Positions 1 to 11,148 of a stretch of 64,000 nt of DNA are shown in pieces. Under the pieces are notes generated by a model. The model worked only from the letters and a program-made list of their open reading frames with translations, was not told the DNA's origin and made no database searches. The position numbers and the translations under genes were made by a program. Source of the DNA: Melieria omissa (Eukaryota; Arthropoda; Insecta; Diptera; Ulidiidae); assembly GCA_963971225.1 (NCBI GenBank), contig OZ020268.1, forward strand, positions 38,137,348-38,201,347. Direction: 5' to 3'. Each line of letters opens with the position of its first letter. Positions within the stretch are counted from its first letter, which is position 1.

Positions 1-349
1 CTCTGAAGTCCCGATTGCCATCTGTTATGAAGTAATTCCCAAAGTGCTTTGTTCGATCTTGCATAAGTACAGGACATTCTTCTTTTATGTGTATTGCTAA
101 GTACAATGGGCTACATAGCCTGAGTGCTTCTCACTCCCAACCATTTGTATTGCAGTTTCAATACCCTCTAACAGACCCTCAAACCTGCAATGCCTTGCCA
201 GGTGGCTATAATGATCCTCAGATTATTCTTTGATAGGCTCATACATTCCTCGAATCTTTTCTTGTTATATTTACACGACAATCGTTTTGGAATTTTGCAT
301 GGTTGAATCTCTATTCCTGGTTGAATTTACCAGTATCGATTCTTGCTGG
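1..349. other. Intergenic, nothing recognised
   Basis: Short overlapping ORFs only, with no domain, splice or RNA signal that I can support. Confidence 0.5.
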
Positions 350-471
350 TACTTCACCCCCCACCCTCCCCCCAACACAAAAATGTCTGATACAAAATAT
401 GGTTTCGACTGGTATTCGGCTCAAAAGTTGTACGCAAAATCCTCCCCTCCCAAATCCTGTGTGCGCCACTG
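350..471. repeat. Truncated copy of the CAGTGGCGCAC-type MITE
   Basis: The stretch is very similar to the element at 40406-40588: both carry ACAAAATATGGTTTCGA, TGGTATTCGGCTCAAAA and a C-rich block, and both end in GTGCGCCACTG. This copy ends at 471 and lacks a recognisable left terminal repeat, so it is probably 5'-truncated. Its two C-rich runs correspond to the C-rich subterminal part of the intact copy. Confidence 0.65.
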
Positions 472-1037
472 AACCCAGAGTACCCATGGGCACTCTCGTT
501 TAGCTTCTCGTGGCATTCCCACACCAGCTTTGAAGATTCCTGGTATGCCCTCAATTTGATTCCCGGTTGGCTGTCGAAAAGGATTGCTATTTTCTGGTTC
601 CGGTATTTCCTCGCTTAATTAAAGTAGGCACACCTTACAACTGCGTTTATCGCCGCCTGAAATATGATTGTAGGTTCAGAGTATCTTATCCCCAGTAAGT
701 ATACGCCAATTCCGGTATATCCCTCCGTAAAAGACCCATACGTGTACTAGGTTCTTAGGTACTGCTCCATCAGATATGATTTGATATCCGTTCCCAACTC
801 TTTTGTTATTAGAATATCAATTTCCTTGCGACTCAAAAATGCTTCGGTCCAAATATTGTTGTCAGTCATTCGTCGGACGGTTGTCTTTACCTGAGTTTGT
901 ATACTTAAGTGAAGTGAACAGGTGAAAGCTCAAGTAAAACCTTCATGTATGCTATTGGACACGTTCTCATAGCCCCTGTTAGGGCCCCTAGTCTCTGGAG
1001 CTTACTGACATACTTTGATTGAAATGTTTGACACACT
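472..1037. other. Intergenic, nothing recognised
   Basis: No convincing coding, RNA or terminal-repeat structure was seen between the MITE remnant and the SINE. Confidence 0.5.
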
Positions 1038-1049
1038 CCCTCGAAAATG

Positions 1050-1436
1050 GTCGGCCTCGATAGCTCAGCGGGTAGCGCGCTGCCTTCTCATACCGAGCGC
1101 CCCAGGTGCGATTCCTGGCTTGGGCTGGAAAAACCACTCATTTACTTCTATCGCTATCCACATGAAGGGAATGAGAATTACAAGAATCGCACAAGTGCGC
1201 TCTTGGCAGGCAATGGCAAAACGTCCAAGTGTGAAAGAAAAAACTGCCAATCGCCGGTCGGATTCGGCGTTAAACTGTAGGTCCCCTCCCCCTTTCCCCA
1301 TCCGCTTGAAATGTGTGCTGTAGCATATGTTGGCAAAAACAGTGTTGCATACACATTTCAAACGGGTGGAATTTGTGGTATCACAACGGGCCCATAGGCC
1401 TAAGTGTGTCTCATACAGAGGCAGCCAATTAACCAA
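1050..1436 (+). mobile_element. tRNA-derived SINE, family A, copy 1
   Basis: The 5' end is tRNA-like. A box A-like TAGCTCAGCGGGTAGCGCG begins at 1061 and a box B-like GGTGCGATTCC lies at 1105-1115. The element is flanked by a perfect 12-bp target duplication, CCCTCGAAAATG, at 1038-1049 and 1437-1448. The body contains the block CGGTCGGATTCGGCG followed by TTAAACTGTAGGTC, which is also found in SINE family B. The 3' part, GGTATCACAACGGGCCCATA then GGCCTAAGTG, resembles LINE 3' tails elsewhere in this window. It would be transcribed by RNA polymerase III if active. It is not a functional tRNA, because no full cloverleaf is seen. The second copy is at 45947-46327. Confidence 0.88.
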
Positions 1437-1448
1437 CCCTCGAAAATG

Positions 1449-2654
1449 TCTTCTATTAACATAGAAGAAAATCGCTGCACAGTTTCAAAGTTCTACAGGA
1501 TTTATGATTTCAATCGACCTGCATTCTGGTGACTGTGGGGACAAATTCATTTGAACAATTCTATGGTTCTCTTTTCATTCAGTGTAGCAAGAACATTCGT
1601 GTGCGAATCGCTGTCTTCTAATAACTGCCAATCATGACTTACGATTCCATAAAACTTCTTGGTGGTGTTAAACAATTCCGACTAAAACTAAACAACTAAC
1701 ACTAAATAAGGACCGAAGAATCAAAGCTACTTTTACAGAGGCTTCAACGACAACAACTTTTTGAGAGTGTATGCATAATGAGTCAGGGAATTCAATATAA
1801 ATTACTTGCCTCCACACAGTGGGTTAATTTTTAGTGACGCAGTAAATGACTTTCTTGTTATGGACATCAAACAATAATGATTCTTGAAATGGTGAAGTGA
1901 TGTTGCAACTCATTTGCATGTAATTTTTCCAGGCACCGTAACAGTTATACGTTTTTTTTATAAAAATCGAGAGTTATTTTTTTACTTTTATTTAATGACT
2001 CAACAAATAACAGTAACTTTTTATTTATATTTTAAAAATCCTATAATAGCAATTATTTTAGAATTTTTTCCTTATAAGTTCACAAATAACAGTGTTTTCG
2101 AATTTTATTTTAGTTGCTCTATGATAACAATTACACTGCACTACAAAATCAATTTTTTTTTAATAATAAAATTCTGACAACGGAACAGATTTTAGTACCA
2201 ATTTTGAATAAGTAGGAAATAAACACTTAAACACATTTACAGTTTTAGCTTAATTCTGGCGTTCAAGTTAATTTCTGAGGTTGGATGTATTTAGAGACCT
2301 ATAGTAGAATTTTATGGCGAATATTTTCGTGGTAAATTTTGTCCTTAAAAAGTTCTGTTTTATAGGACATTTTTGGCATTTTAGAAAAAGGGTCAAAGGG
2401 TCAGGGAAAAGGCCCATACAACTAGGAGCTACTAGGTAAAGTGTTCCACAAAAATATTCTTCGTAGTATTTTACATCAAATTGCTGAACACATCATGTAC
2501 CTAAAATGTGAGGTTACATGGTTTTCGTATGCCGATTCATCATAAGAATGTGCAAAAAGGGGAAAGCTTCAAATCGCCGATACAGGTATATTTTTTTTGG
2601 CCTCCTCTACCAGAATCCGTTGTCAGAACCATGTTGTTTTTTTTTTGTGTTGAC
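1449..2654. other. AT-rich intergenic DNA
   Basis: AT-rich, with many T-runs between 1920 and 2170. I see no gene or terminal repeats. Confidence 0.5.
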
Positions 2655-2850
2655 AGTGTTATTGGTGACTTTTATTTTAAAAATTCATCAGTAAAAATCA
2701 GTCAGTGACTTTCATTTTTAATGTCAGCAATAAAACTCAGTCAGTGACTTTTATTTTTAAGTCATCAATAGAAATCAGCAAAAAAATCAATAAAAATCAG
2801 TCAGTCAAAAAAAGTCAGCAATAAAAATCAGTCGGTGACATCTGTTTTTT
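2655..2850. repeat. Degenerate ~40-bp tandem repeat (AGTCAGTGACTT)
   Basis: The core GTCAGTGACTTT plus a T-rich arm recurs about every 39-40 bp (GTGACT at 2665, 2705 and 2744, with decayed copies near 2801 and 2833). Related sequence (TGACTTTTATAAA, GGTGACTTAGAAGTCATT) resumes near 3485-3525, beyond the TTAA MITE, so that MITE probably landed in or beside this repeat. Confidence 0.6.
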
Positions 2851-2948
2851 GAGTCACAATAAGTTATTTTCATTGATTGCAGTACTGGATTCATTAAATA
2901 TCGAAATGCATATATATTCTTGATCGATTCAAAAAAACTTCTTCTTAA

Positions 2949-3428
2949 CCCTTTCCTTCCCGAATTATGAAATAGCCATAGAAACAAATTGGAAGTTGGT
3001 TATTTGAAACAAGAGAACTATTTAGAAGTATTTTGCATCATAGTTAAAATGGTTTCGACTTTCCAGTGGGAGGTGCGAGGAGGAGGTAGCCATATTCATA
3101 TTTTATATGAAAACAAAATGTCCCTTATTTACAAGTTTTTAGAGTTATTTGTTAGAATTTTAGAGTTATTTGGTGTCCTTTGTTAAACATAGAGCAATAT
3201 TACATTTTTGCCATTTAATTCTGCTGCCCTGTCGAGCGGGAACCGTTGCACAAATATTCACAATTTTCAATGTTCTCATAAAAACAAACTACATATTTTG
3301 CTGAAAAAGCTCAGAACAATTTTCCTTTTAAGCGATACAATTCATAGAATGGGGAAAAATCGAAAATTATACATCGAAATTCCAAATTTGAATTTGGTAG
3401 CCATATGGCTACCATGGGAAGGAAAGGG
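2949..3428. mobile_element. TTAA-flanked MITE (piggyBac-type), 480 bp
   Basis: TTAA sits on both sides (2945-2948 and 3429-3432). The inverted termini both read CCCTTTCCTTCCC inward, which is a piggyBac-like CCC-starting end with a TTAA target. The internal ORFs are short and show no transposase motifs, so this is a non-autonomous element. Confidence 0.8.
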
Positions 3429-3432
3429 TTAA

Positions 3433-4750
3433 AAATTCTGCAAGAATCATAACTTTTGCCTGTATTAATGAAAATTACTTTTATTGATGACTTTTATAAA
3501 TAAAATGGCAGAGAAGGTGACTTAGAAGTCATTCAAAAGGCTTGTAAGGACATCCTGGCTGACGATATAAAGCACTCATTCGTTTTGACAGTGCAAATCA
3601 CTGCATGGAGTTCGAATCTGTGACACTGTGTCACAAATTTCTTTTATTGTTCTTTAAATATCTTTAAACCCATAAACTTAATTTGTTGCAAATTATTGCC
3701 AATTCTTCAAGTCAAACAAATTTTTGCTGCTTGGCAAAAATTGAGTGTTTCATAAATATGGCCACTAATTCAGTTTGCAATAACAAAAACAAAACGTTTA
3801 ATAACAAACTCAAGTAGACCACACAGCAAGCAGTGCATTGTCACACCTGCTTCTGCTGCTTCTGCGGCCGCTTGGCTGCTCTGAACTCGCATTAAACGAG
3901 GAAATGCGTTCGCCTTACTCGCGCAATGCAGAATGGTGAGCAATATTTACAATTTTGCGCACAGCAATTAAGCAGCGCTAATTTAGCGTAAACGTGTGGG
4001 CTCCCAAATGTTCGGTGGCGACATTTTCGCACGTAACAAATGTGCGCGGCTCGCTATGAAATTAATGACGTGTCATGAAATAATGAGCGGAAAATAATCA
4101 GAAAAATTAGTGAGCAAGTGCCCAAAAAATTAACGCACAAGTGATAGCAAAAGATTGGAACAGCCACAGCCACAGCCAATATTTACTACCAGTCACAAGA
4201 GCAACAGCAAATAAGTAGATACAAGTTCGAAATTTTCATTGTTGTTATCAGTGCGTAGTTCTAGTTCTCCCTCCCTCTCTCTCTCTCTGTCAGTCTTACT
4301 CATTCATTCTCTTTACAAAACTATCTTATCGCCAATGCTCGCCGTCAGCTGATTGCCTCATTTATTTAGCTCGCACCGATCGCTTGAGAGAAAATTAAAA
4401 ACAAAATTTAGCATTAGGCGGCGAACGGCTAAAGAACAATAAAGCCACTTAATTGACAGCGCGGAGACGCGTGGCCTGGGAGGTGGCACTGCACGAGTCA
4501 ATGCCAATTGTTGGCGGCGGAATCAATGGAACGGTGCACGCTGGGAGGCGGCTCTCATTTACCGCAATAAAATCATTGAATAATTGTAATTGAAATGTGC
4601 CGCAACGCAGAGACCGAAACAAAAACAATGCAATTAAATAATAACAAAGCGAACTCGTACACACAAAGCCGAATCGAATGGAAGGGAATGGAATGATGTG
4701 GAATTGCATTCGCATCGAGTATATGTGAGGTGCAAAAACCGAAAACCTAC
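3433..4750. other. Non-coding flank of the Cys/Asp-rich exon
   Basis: Low-complexity A/T sequence plus a (CT)n tract at about 4267-4290. It lies on the 3' (intronic) side of the minus-strand exon at 4751-5269. No further exon of that gene was recognised here. Confidence 0.45.
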
Positions 4751-5269
4751 ATTTAGGCACTCGTCACAATAGCAAAAGTCATCACCCTCAACATCGACAT
4801 CGCGGAACTCATGATTCTGCCCATCATCGTCGTCGTCGCCGTACGCATCGTCGAACTCGTCATCGTCATCATCGTCATCGTCGTCTTGCTCATCCTTGAG
4901 CCAGTAGCCGTTGTTTTCATAGTCATCGGCCACATTGGCAGCGACATCGGCGTTTTCCTGCCTTTTCTGCGCCGCTTCGAGTCTGCGCCGACACTTGCGG
5001 CAGGGCTGGCGGGCCGCAGCGTCATCGCCGGACGCAACAGCATCATCACCTGCCGCATTGGCGTCATCAGCTGCAGTCGCAGCGGCCAAACGCCGTCGCC
5101 GACACACGTGACAATGCCTAATGCCAGCTTTGCCCTCAGCGTCCGCTCCGCCCGCGTCCGCGTTCTGCGCATTGCGCTCCTCAAACGCCGCCCGTAGGCG
5201 CTTTTTCAAGCGCTTCACGCGCCACCAGTCCTTCCACCAGACCCACTCCAAATGTTTGCTCGCATCCAT
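4751..5269 (-). CDS. Candidate first coding exon, Cys- and Asp-rich protein
   Basis: An ATG at 5269 opens 173 codons that run to a splice donor, AAT|GTAGGT, after 4751 (phase 0). The protein begins MDASKHLEWVWWKDWW, then has a basic segment (RVKRLKKRLRAAFEE), CxxC-type pairs (CHVC, CRKC, CYCDEC) set in Ala-rich linkers, and a long Asp run near residues 128-136 and again near 145. If the frame is not spliced it reads on to a stop at 4634, but codon character falls off after the donor, so I prefer splicing. I do not recognise the family. The paired cysteines could bind metal, but that is inference. Acceptor exons would lie further left and were not found, so this may be one of several alternative first exons of a long minus-strand gene. 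Overlapping plus-strand ORFs are shadows. Confidence 0.6.
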
Positions 5270-5900
5270 TCAGCTGATGCGCACGCAACTTGTTTTTGAA
5301 TTAACACGTCTATTCAAATGTGCCAATTGCGCTCGATCGCAGGTGCGCGCCACAACAAAACACAACTTGAAAATTTGCACCAAACACTCGTCGTCACTAG
5401 ACACGCCACAACTAGTCAGCGCTAACGTGTGCCAACAACGCGATCATTTGCTTGCTTCCTCAACGACCGACGCGCACTGAAAAACACAAAAACTGTCGAG
5501 TGCCCGTCAAGCGCTCCACGTATGCTCGCATTGTTCTGGCCGCCCGTCGACAGTCGGCCGACGTGCGCTGCGAATTGCGAGTCCGAGAAGAGCGCCACTT
5601 CTCTGCCTCTGATAAACGTTAGCCGATGCTCTTGGCTCGAGTGCGCACCGACGAGTGGTGGAACGTTTATGACGCTCGACGCAGCCGATAAGATATCTGT
5701 CCGCAAGTGGACAGCTTCAGAATTTCGCACTTATTCTGTGATTTCAAGATCTAAATTATTAACAGCAATTGGAATTTGAATAATTAAAATTTTATAGCAG
5801 CAGAGAGAGAGGCAATGTGGAGAAACTGCGAATGATTCATGCCCACAAATGCAAAATTCAACAACAAACGGCAGCTGTAATCACCTCAATTTTGAATTTA
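5270..5900 (-). promoter_or_regulatory. Probable 5' leader/promoter region of the 5.0-kb exon
   Basis: The sequence upstream of the ATG on the minus strand is noticeably richer in G+C and CpG than its surroundings up to about 5700, as expected for a 5' leader or promoter. No TATA box or initiator can be assigned with confidence. Confidence 0.35.
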
Positions 5901-5904
5901 AATT

Positions 5905-6180
5905 CGATTGCAATAATAATCACATTAATGTTCAATCGATCTGCGTGCAAAGCAAGTGGAATGTAAAAAAAAAAACAAAATGAATTAATTATGAGAAAGC
6001 AGAAAGTTGGGTTGCTGCTTAACCCGTTCGATACAAATTTATAGATTTTTTAAAAACAAAATTTTATTTCAATATTCAACATTAATTTTTAATCGATTCG
6101 TGTGCAAAGCAAGCGGAAAGTAAATATAAATAAGTTTAATAACGTATAAGAAAGTATACAATTTTGTTGCTGCTTAACCC
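5905..6180. repeat. Diverged ~157-bp direct duplication
   Basis: Two neighbouring blocks share AATCGAT, CGTGCAAAGCAAG, a run of A/T-rich sequence, then GTTGCTGCTTAACCC (first copy about 5915-6035, second about 6070-6180). The second copy runs directly into the TTAA MITE at 6178; the first carries only the start (TTAACCCGTTCG). Confidence 0.55.
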
Positions 6181-6285
6181 TTTCGGTCAAAATGTGGCCT
6201 TCGCTTTTTTCGCTTTTTGTACTGTAGAGCACTCATTCATACTCAAACTTGTATGTGCCACTATGGCCACAATATAGCGAAAGGG
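6178..6285. mobile_element. Small TTAA-flanked MITE, 108 bp
   Basis: TTAA at 6174-6177 and 6286-6289 flanks imperfect inverted ends that start CCCTTTCG and share TGTGGCC further in. It has no coding capacity. Confidence 0.7.
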
Positions 6286-6632
6286 TTAAGTAAAATATGA
6301 ATATTCAAAATTAAAAGATCAATATTTTTGAAAAACTGAATTGGCAGTTACGACATCAAACCCGGAAATAGATCAGAACGAATAGAATTGAATGATAAAT
6401 ATTTAGATTTTGTGACGCATTGCAATGAACATGAAATGCCCAAAAATGCCATTCTCTGCCTCTGCTCGGCTCTCTTCCCTAGGCTCTCTCTTCTTCGACT
6501 ACTTGGATAACCTCAGTTCATAACCTTAGTGCATAAAATGAAAACATAAACTTCTGTATTTTAAAGTGACAGCTCTCAGCATGGAGTAAAGTAATAATAA
6601 AACACATTTTTATTACAGGTGATGACTGGAGA
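6286..6632. other. Intergenic, nothing recognised
   Basis: No supportable feature apart from the left target duplication of the following SINE (GATGACTGGAGA, 6621-6632). Confidence 0.5.
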
Positions 6633-6983
6633 CAGACTGGAGACGGCAGCCGCCGTAGCTCAGCTGGCTAGTGCGTTGGGCCGCGAGTCAAATGCGACGC
6701 TCGAACCCAGGTTCAAGACTCCGTTGCTGCTAACACCGGGAAAAAAATAAAAAACCATTTTTCTTTCGGTGCCTGTCCTTTCAGCAGGAAATGGCAAACC
6801 TCTGAGAGTAAAACTTGCCTATGAAAAAGCTCCCAACTCGCCGTTCGGAATCGGCATAAAACTGTAGGTCTCTTCCATCCTTGAAAAAAAATCGCACGCA
6901 CAACACGGATGGTTGCGGGTAGCTAGGCCTTAGTCGCGGCATCGGGCTGTCGTGCCAGCCAAGAAGAAGAAGAAGAAGAAGAA
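6633..6983 (+). mobile_element. tRNA-derived SINE, family B, copy 1
   Basis: Flanked by a perfect 12-bp target duplication GATGACTGGAGA (6621-6632 and 6984-6995). The head is tRNA-like: box A-like TAGCTCAGCTGGCTAGTGCG from 6656 and box B-like GGTTCAAGACTCC from 6710. The middle block (CGCCGTTCGGAATCGGCAT, then AAAACTGTAGGTC) is shared with SINE family A. The 3' end is an (AAG)n tail. The other copy is at 57697-58010 on the opposite strand. Confidence 0.88.
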
Positions 6984-7012
6984 GATGACTGGAGATGCCA
7001 AAAGCTGAATAC

Positions 7013-7340
7013 TACATGGGCTGAAAAGTCTTTGGCCTGACATAGAGATGGCGCCAAAAATTAAGAATTATTGTGTTGTACATGGAAAACCATCCTTAAC
7101 TTAGATTCTGTCAAAGTTTCATGACATTTGGTTGACTCGTTTTCAAGTTATTGCTTTCGAAGTGACGCTACCTCTGAATTTTTGTAAACAATGGAAAAAA
7201 GTGAATTTCGTGTTTTGATAAAACATTGCTATTTGATGGGCAAAAATACAGTGGAAACAAAAGCATGGCTTGATAAATGTTATAATACATCTGTATTTTT
7301 GCCCATCAAATAGCAATGTTTTATCAAAACACGAAACCTG
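7013..7340 (+). mobile_element. Mariner 5' fragment with a fold-back
   Basis: The start (ACATGGGCTGAAAAGTC, then GGCCT) looks like a mariner 5' end. An ATG at 7191 opens a short frame beginning MEKSEFRVLIKHCYLMGKN, typical of the N-terminus of mariner transposases (helix-turn-helix region). It breaks off after about 40 codons because 7206-7251 is repeated as a perfect inverted copy at 7291-7336 (46 bp, 39-bp loop). No catalytic domain follows. It is a dead fragment. Confidence 0.8.
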
Positions 7341-7520
7341 TACCTGTACTTGGATACAGATAGAGTGGTTTCAGTCTGAGTAACCAGTAATTGCACGTTA
7401 ATACCGAGAGAGTGGTTTCAGTCTGACTAACCTGTGCCTGCACTTAGATACTGATAGAGTGGTTTCAATATAAGTAACCGGTAGCCGCACGTAAATATCG
7501 ATAGAATGGTTTCAAAACGG
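7341..7520. repeat. 47-bp tandem repeat, ~3.7 copies
   Basis: The core AGAGTGGTTTC (last copy AGAATGGTTTC) recurs at 7362, 7409, 7456 and 7503, exactly 47 bp apart. Each is followed by an AGTAACC/CTAACC block and GCACGT/GCACTT. It starts directly after the mariner fold-back. Confidence 0.88.
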
Positions 7521-7555
7521 CACATCAGCACTAATTGAGTGTCGGAAATATTGCC

Positions 7556-7612
7556 ACTCCAACCAACCAACCAACCCACCAACCAACCCACCAACCAACC
7601 AACCAATCAATC
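7556..7612. repeat. (CCAA)n microsatellite
   Basis: Imperfect CCAA/CCCA repeats over about 57 bp. Confidence 0.95.
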
Positions 7613-7751
7613 ATTTTCCTCGACGTGTATCCTTCAATTTCAAGCGTGCGTGTCATAGAAGAAATAGTATCTGATATTTATACGAACTTTTGTTAACCAA
7701 CACAACCAGATATTTGTAAATACAAAGACAAATTCAGGATTTATGGAACTA

Positions 7752-7974
7752 CAGTCTTGTCTGGATATAGTGAAACCCGATATAGTGAGCACCAAAATAT
7801 TGATATGGAGCCTCTAAATATTGAAAACAATTTTAATCAAAAAACAAAACGTGTTTTTTGAGCAAATAAAACGAGTTTTTGAACAAAAATGTTAACCTTG
7901 ATATACTTAGTGAACAACCTCGGTACTGTGAACAGGCCTTGCAATAATTAGTTCACTATATCCAGACACGACTG
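7752..7974. mobile_element. Pogo/Tc1-like MITE, copy 1 (223 bp)
   Basis: The inverted termini start CAGTC(G/T)TGTCTGGATATAG and are flanked by TA on both sides (7750-7751, 7975-7976). The interior is AT-rich and non-coding. It is closely similar along its length to 15300-15534. The CAG start with a TA target suggests the pogo/Tc1 group. Confidence 0.82.
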
Positions 7975-8073
7975 TACACGACTTACAACTTTGTTGTAAT
8001 TTTCTTTAGGTTTGACAAGTGGAAGTTTTGAATCCATTTGAATAAGAATCAGGAAAAAATAGATAACAAATAA

Positions 8074-8617
8074 CACTGATCAACAGCAAAATGGCTTTTA
8101 TGGGTTTGACATCAGTTCTAGGGTAATTAGGTACCGCTGATTTCGAATCCGCAAACCGTTTTTAAAACTTATTTTCCGTTTTCGCAAAAAATGGGCGTGT
8201 CACTTTTTCGGATTTTAGCTGACTTTTTCATGTTTGGGATTGTAACTTTTAAACCAATAAACCGCTTGACATGGTTTTCACTTTGTGGCATTTACAACAC
8301 CTCACGGCTTCTTTTCCAATGTAATTTATTTTTATAAGTTTTACGATTCTGCGGTAATTGGACCTCAAAGTCGGAAAATATGGAATTTCGTGGCGTTTAC
8401 TTGGATGGTCAAAAACATGCACATTTTTCTTAAATCTATTAATGAGTTGGGTGTTAAATGAAAGCGGAAACATCAAGTAATACAACACAGCCAAATTATT
8501 TGGTGTGATTTCCATCCTTATCGAAATACTAGCAAAAATGTACCATAGCCATTTTCATCAATTTTCATACTTGTTCCTTAAAAAACTAGGTGCCTCAAAA
8601 TTCACTGTTGATCAGTG
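8074..8617. mobile_element. Element with CACTGATCAACAG termini (544 bp)
   Basis: Inverted termini CACTGATCAACAG (left) and CTGTTGATCAGTG (right) enclose 544 bp with no recognisable transposase. TA follows the right end; the left flank is AA rather than TA. It is likely a non-autonomous Tc1/pogo-type element, though the family is uncertain. Confidence 0.6.
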
Positions 8618-10842
8618 TAATTAGAAGATTGTTTAAAATCAAAATTAGTTTTATTCAGAGACGGTAAAAATTAGATTGAATATAATAAAATTAGTTAAAG
8701 TTTTTTACTTATTCCCATATTTTTGTGTTCAGTTCAATTCTGCAAAGTCGAGTGTTTAAAAAAATTAAACAGAAACTAAAGAGAGCTACGTCTTAAAAGT
8801 ACAAAAAATATCTCGTTCTTCACACAAATTGCTCTTAGTTTTTAATTGGTCACTCATGAACTCACTCAGAACGTTTGATTCTTATAGTAGAAAATGAATG
8901 TATAAGCACGTGAGACAACATTCTCTCTTTGACAAATCAAGTAATTTTAAAAGAATTAGTTCTTCAGTAAATACAGAAAGTCTACTGATCAGTTATAGCT
9001 TGCCGCTGATTTATAACATTAACTCATTGCTGAAAAATAATTGTCTTTCGTTTTTATTCGTTACCCAAAGTTAGAACATCCGCTTCTTGTAATAAATACT
9101 GAAAGTAAAACAGTGCAATCCAGCATTCCCAATTTGCCTAATAATAACATTTCTAAAGAGCCATTAATTTTGCAATAAAGACACAAAATATACTGACAGC
9201 TAGTAGATTCACCGAGGATTTATGGTATTCATTCGTTGCTCAAACACAGTTCAGTCGACAATAAACAGTCTCAAGCTTTCAGTTAATGACAATTTGTGCT
9301 TACTGCGACCTCATAAAACCGTCGGCAACAATATCCATTAACTGCTGCTAGCAAGCTCCAACAAAACAGATTCAGACAATACTTGAAACCTACGCTTGAA
9401 CATTTTCACATCTTGAAGCACACTTTTAGGCACCGACCAAATGAACAACGACAACTCAATAAAATTAATTTGTTGCTAACATGACACGAGCAGTAATTGA
9501 ATCAGCAAAAGAACAACATGTGCCAATTACTTCAAGAATCATTTGCTTCCACTTCCACTTATTCAATTCAGACGCTTAGTACACAAACAAAGCGCACGGC
9601 GCGTAGTTTGGCTTACATTGTGGAACATGTCGAGTGCGAACTACTCCGAACGAATACTAACTCAACTAATGGCACACACTATGGATTCGGTATTCGCTAG
9701 CTGAATAGTTAACCTTAGCGCGTATCGATTCACAACCGAGAGCGTAGTTAACACCTGTTGTCGCAGTCGCGTCTCACAAACGAATGAATTGTCAAGCGCG
9801 CAAAAAATCCGCAAAACGCCTCAAGCACGCAATGCGCCTTAACGGGTACTGCGAAGCTGAAGTGCGGCGTGGGCGCACAGCCAAATAGATAAGCAATAAG
9901 CAATGCCGTTTAGACTCGATAAAAATGTTAATTAAGCGAATGGCAACGGAGAAGACGCTGCTGTGATGGCAGATGAATGAGCTAAGCAATGCACCGAGCC
10001 GCTTATCGGCGCTGCATGCGTGTGGCTGGCGATAAGCAGCGCGCGATTGGCCCCCAAAACAAATTCGATTCGAACGAGAAACCAAACTCAAACACACCAA
10101 TTGCAAATTAATTAAGCAGCAAACAGTTAAGATGTTAATCAAACAATAAAGACAAAACAAAAACAACAAAACAAATAGCAGTAAGTTGTGTTAGTTGAAT
10201 GCAGAGCAAAGTAGATGGCGGAAAAGTTGTATTTTTACTTTGTATCGACAAACAAATATTTGCAGCGCGCAGAACAAATGCAAACAAACAAGCACAGGAA
10301 ACCGGATAGTGACCAATGCGGCGAGCGAGTGCAACCAGCGCATCGCCAGCCTACGTGGCGTATGATGAATGTTCAGGCCGCATGCTGGGCGAACATGGAG
10401 AGATGTCAAATGTCACATGAATTATTCATTCGGAGGGAAATGCAAGCAACGCAAAGAGCATCAAATCGAAACGGAAATTTTAAAATAATTACATAGTTTA
10501 GCAAAAGAATGAAAAAGGAAAGTAAAGATTCACCCCATAGGAGAAAGAGGCAGAACGTAAATCCAGAGATTCGGTGCCCGTGGCCGCATCTGAAGGAGAA
10601 TTTCAAGAAAAGAAATGATTTTAATAGGGCAAAGAGATGATTTGAAGAAACAATGTAGATGCAAAATGTGTTGAAAAGAAAGCAAAGTTGATTTCATTCT
10701 TATTGAACAATTTACAATTTGTGTGTTGTTTTTCTTTTCTCTAATGCATGAATAATGCATGACAAATAGGCTGTGGCTGCAGCTTTTATATTTTTCAAAA
10801 GATTTTTCAATTATTATTCAATGCTAATTGCAAATGACAGTT
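8618..10842. other. Intergenic/intronic, no gene recognised
   Basis: Several short ORFs on both strands around 9.5-10.8 kb lack motifs, convincing starts or splice partners. No repeats with defined ends were seen. Confidence 0.45.
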
Positions 10843-11148
10843 TCAATATTGAATCATATTGGTGTTTTTTTCTATGCTTTTGCTTTTCTTTTCGGCTGTG
10901 CGTGGCCAATACCAACCGCCAAAATTAGGCGCAGACTTTGCTTGTGGCGGCATCTTTGCCGCTGTGGCTGCAACTATAATTGGCTGTTGCTGTTGTTGTT
11001 GTTGTTGCTGCTGCTGCTGCTGACGTTGTAGACACTGCGCGTAGTAGCGTTGCTGCTGTTGCCGTCGGCTATCGCGTTGGCGATGGCGGCCCCAGCCATT
11101 GGACGAAGGGCCGCCAGGGGCCACAAATCTATCGAAGCTGTTGCCCAT
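10843..11148 (-). CDS. Candidate polyQ first exon
   Basis: An ATG at 11148 opens MGNSFDRFVAPGGPSSNG, an Arg/Gln-rich stretch, then about 15 consecutive Gln (around 10975-11020), then a short tail to a stop at 10843. A Gly at position 2 with a Ser at 5 would allow N-myristoylation, which is inference only. A donor may fall near 10905 (GTTG|GTATTG), so the last part may be intronic. I do not recognise the protein. CAG/CAA tracts alone are common in fly non-coding DNA, so this is a moderate call. Confidence 0.4.
   Translation of the reverse strand: MGNSFDRFVAPGGPSSNGWGRHRQRDSRRQQQQRYYAQCLQRQQQQQQQQQQQQQPIIVAATAAKMPPQAKSAPNFGGWYWPRTAEKKSKSIEKNTNMIQY

Noticed and set aside
1053..1130. Possible genuine tRNA gene
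   Set aside because: Box A and B are present, but no complete cloverleaf is seen, and the region is the head of a SINE with a 12-bp target duplication and a second copy.
4811..5480. Plus-strand ORFs opposite the Cys/Asp-rich exon
   Set aside because: The Val/Ile-rich string is the poly-Asp tract read backwards; no independent support.
6650..6730. Possible genuine tRNA gene
   Set aside because: Same reasoning: it is the head of SINE family B with an (AAG)n tail and a second copy at 58.0 kb.
7341..7520. CRISPR-like array
   Set aside because: The repeats are contiguous diverged tandem units without unique spacers, in a eukaryotic context.
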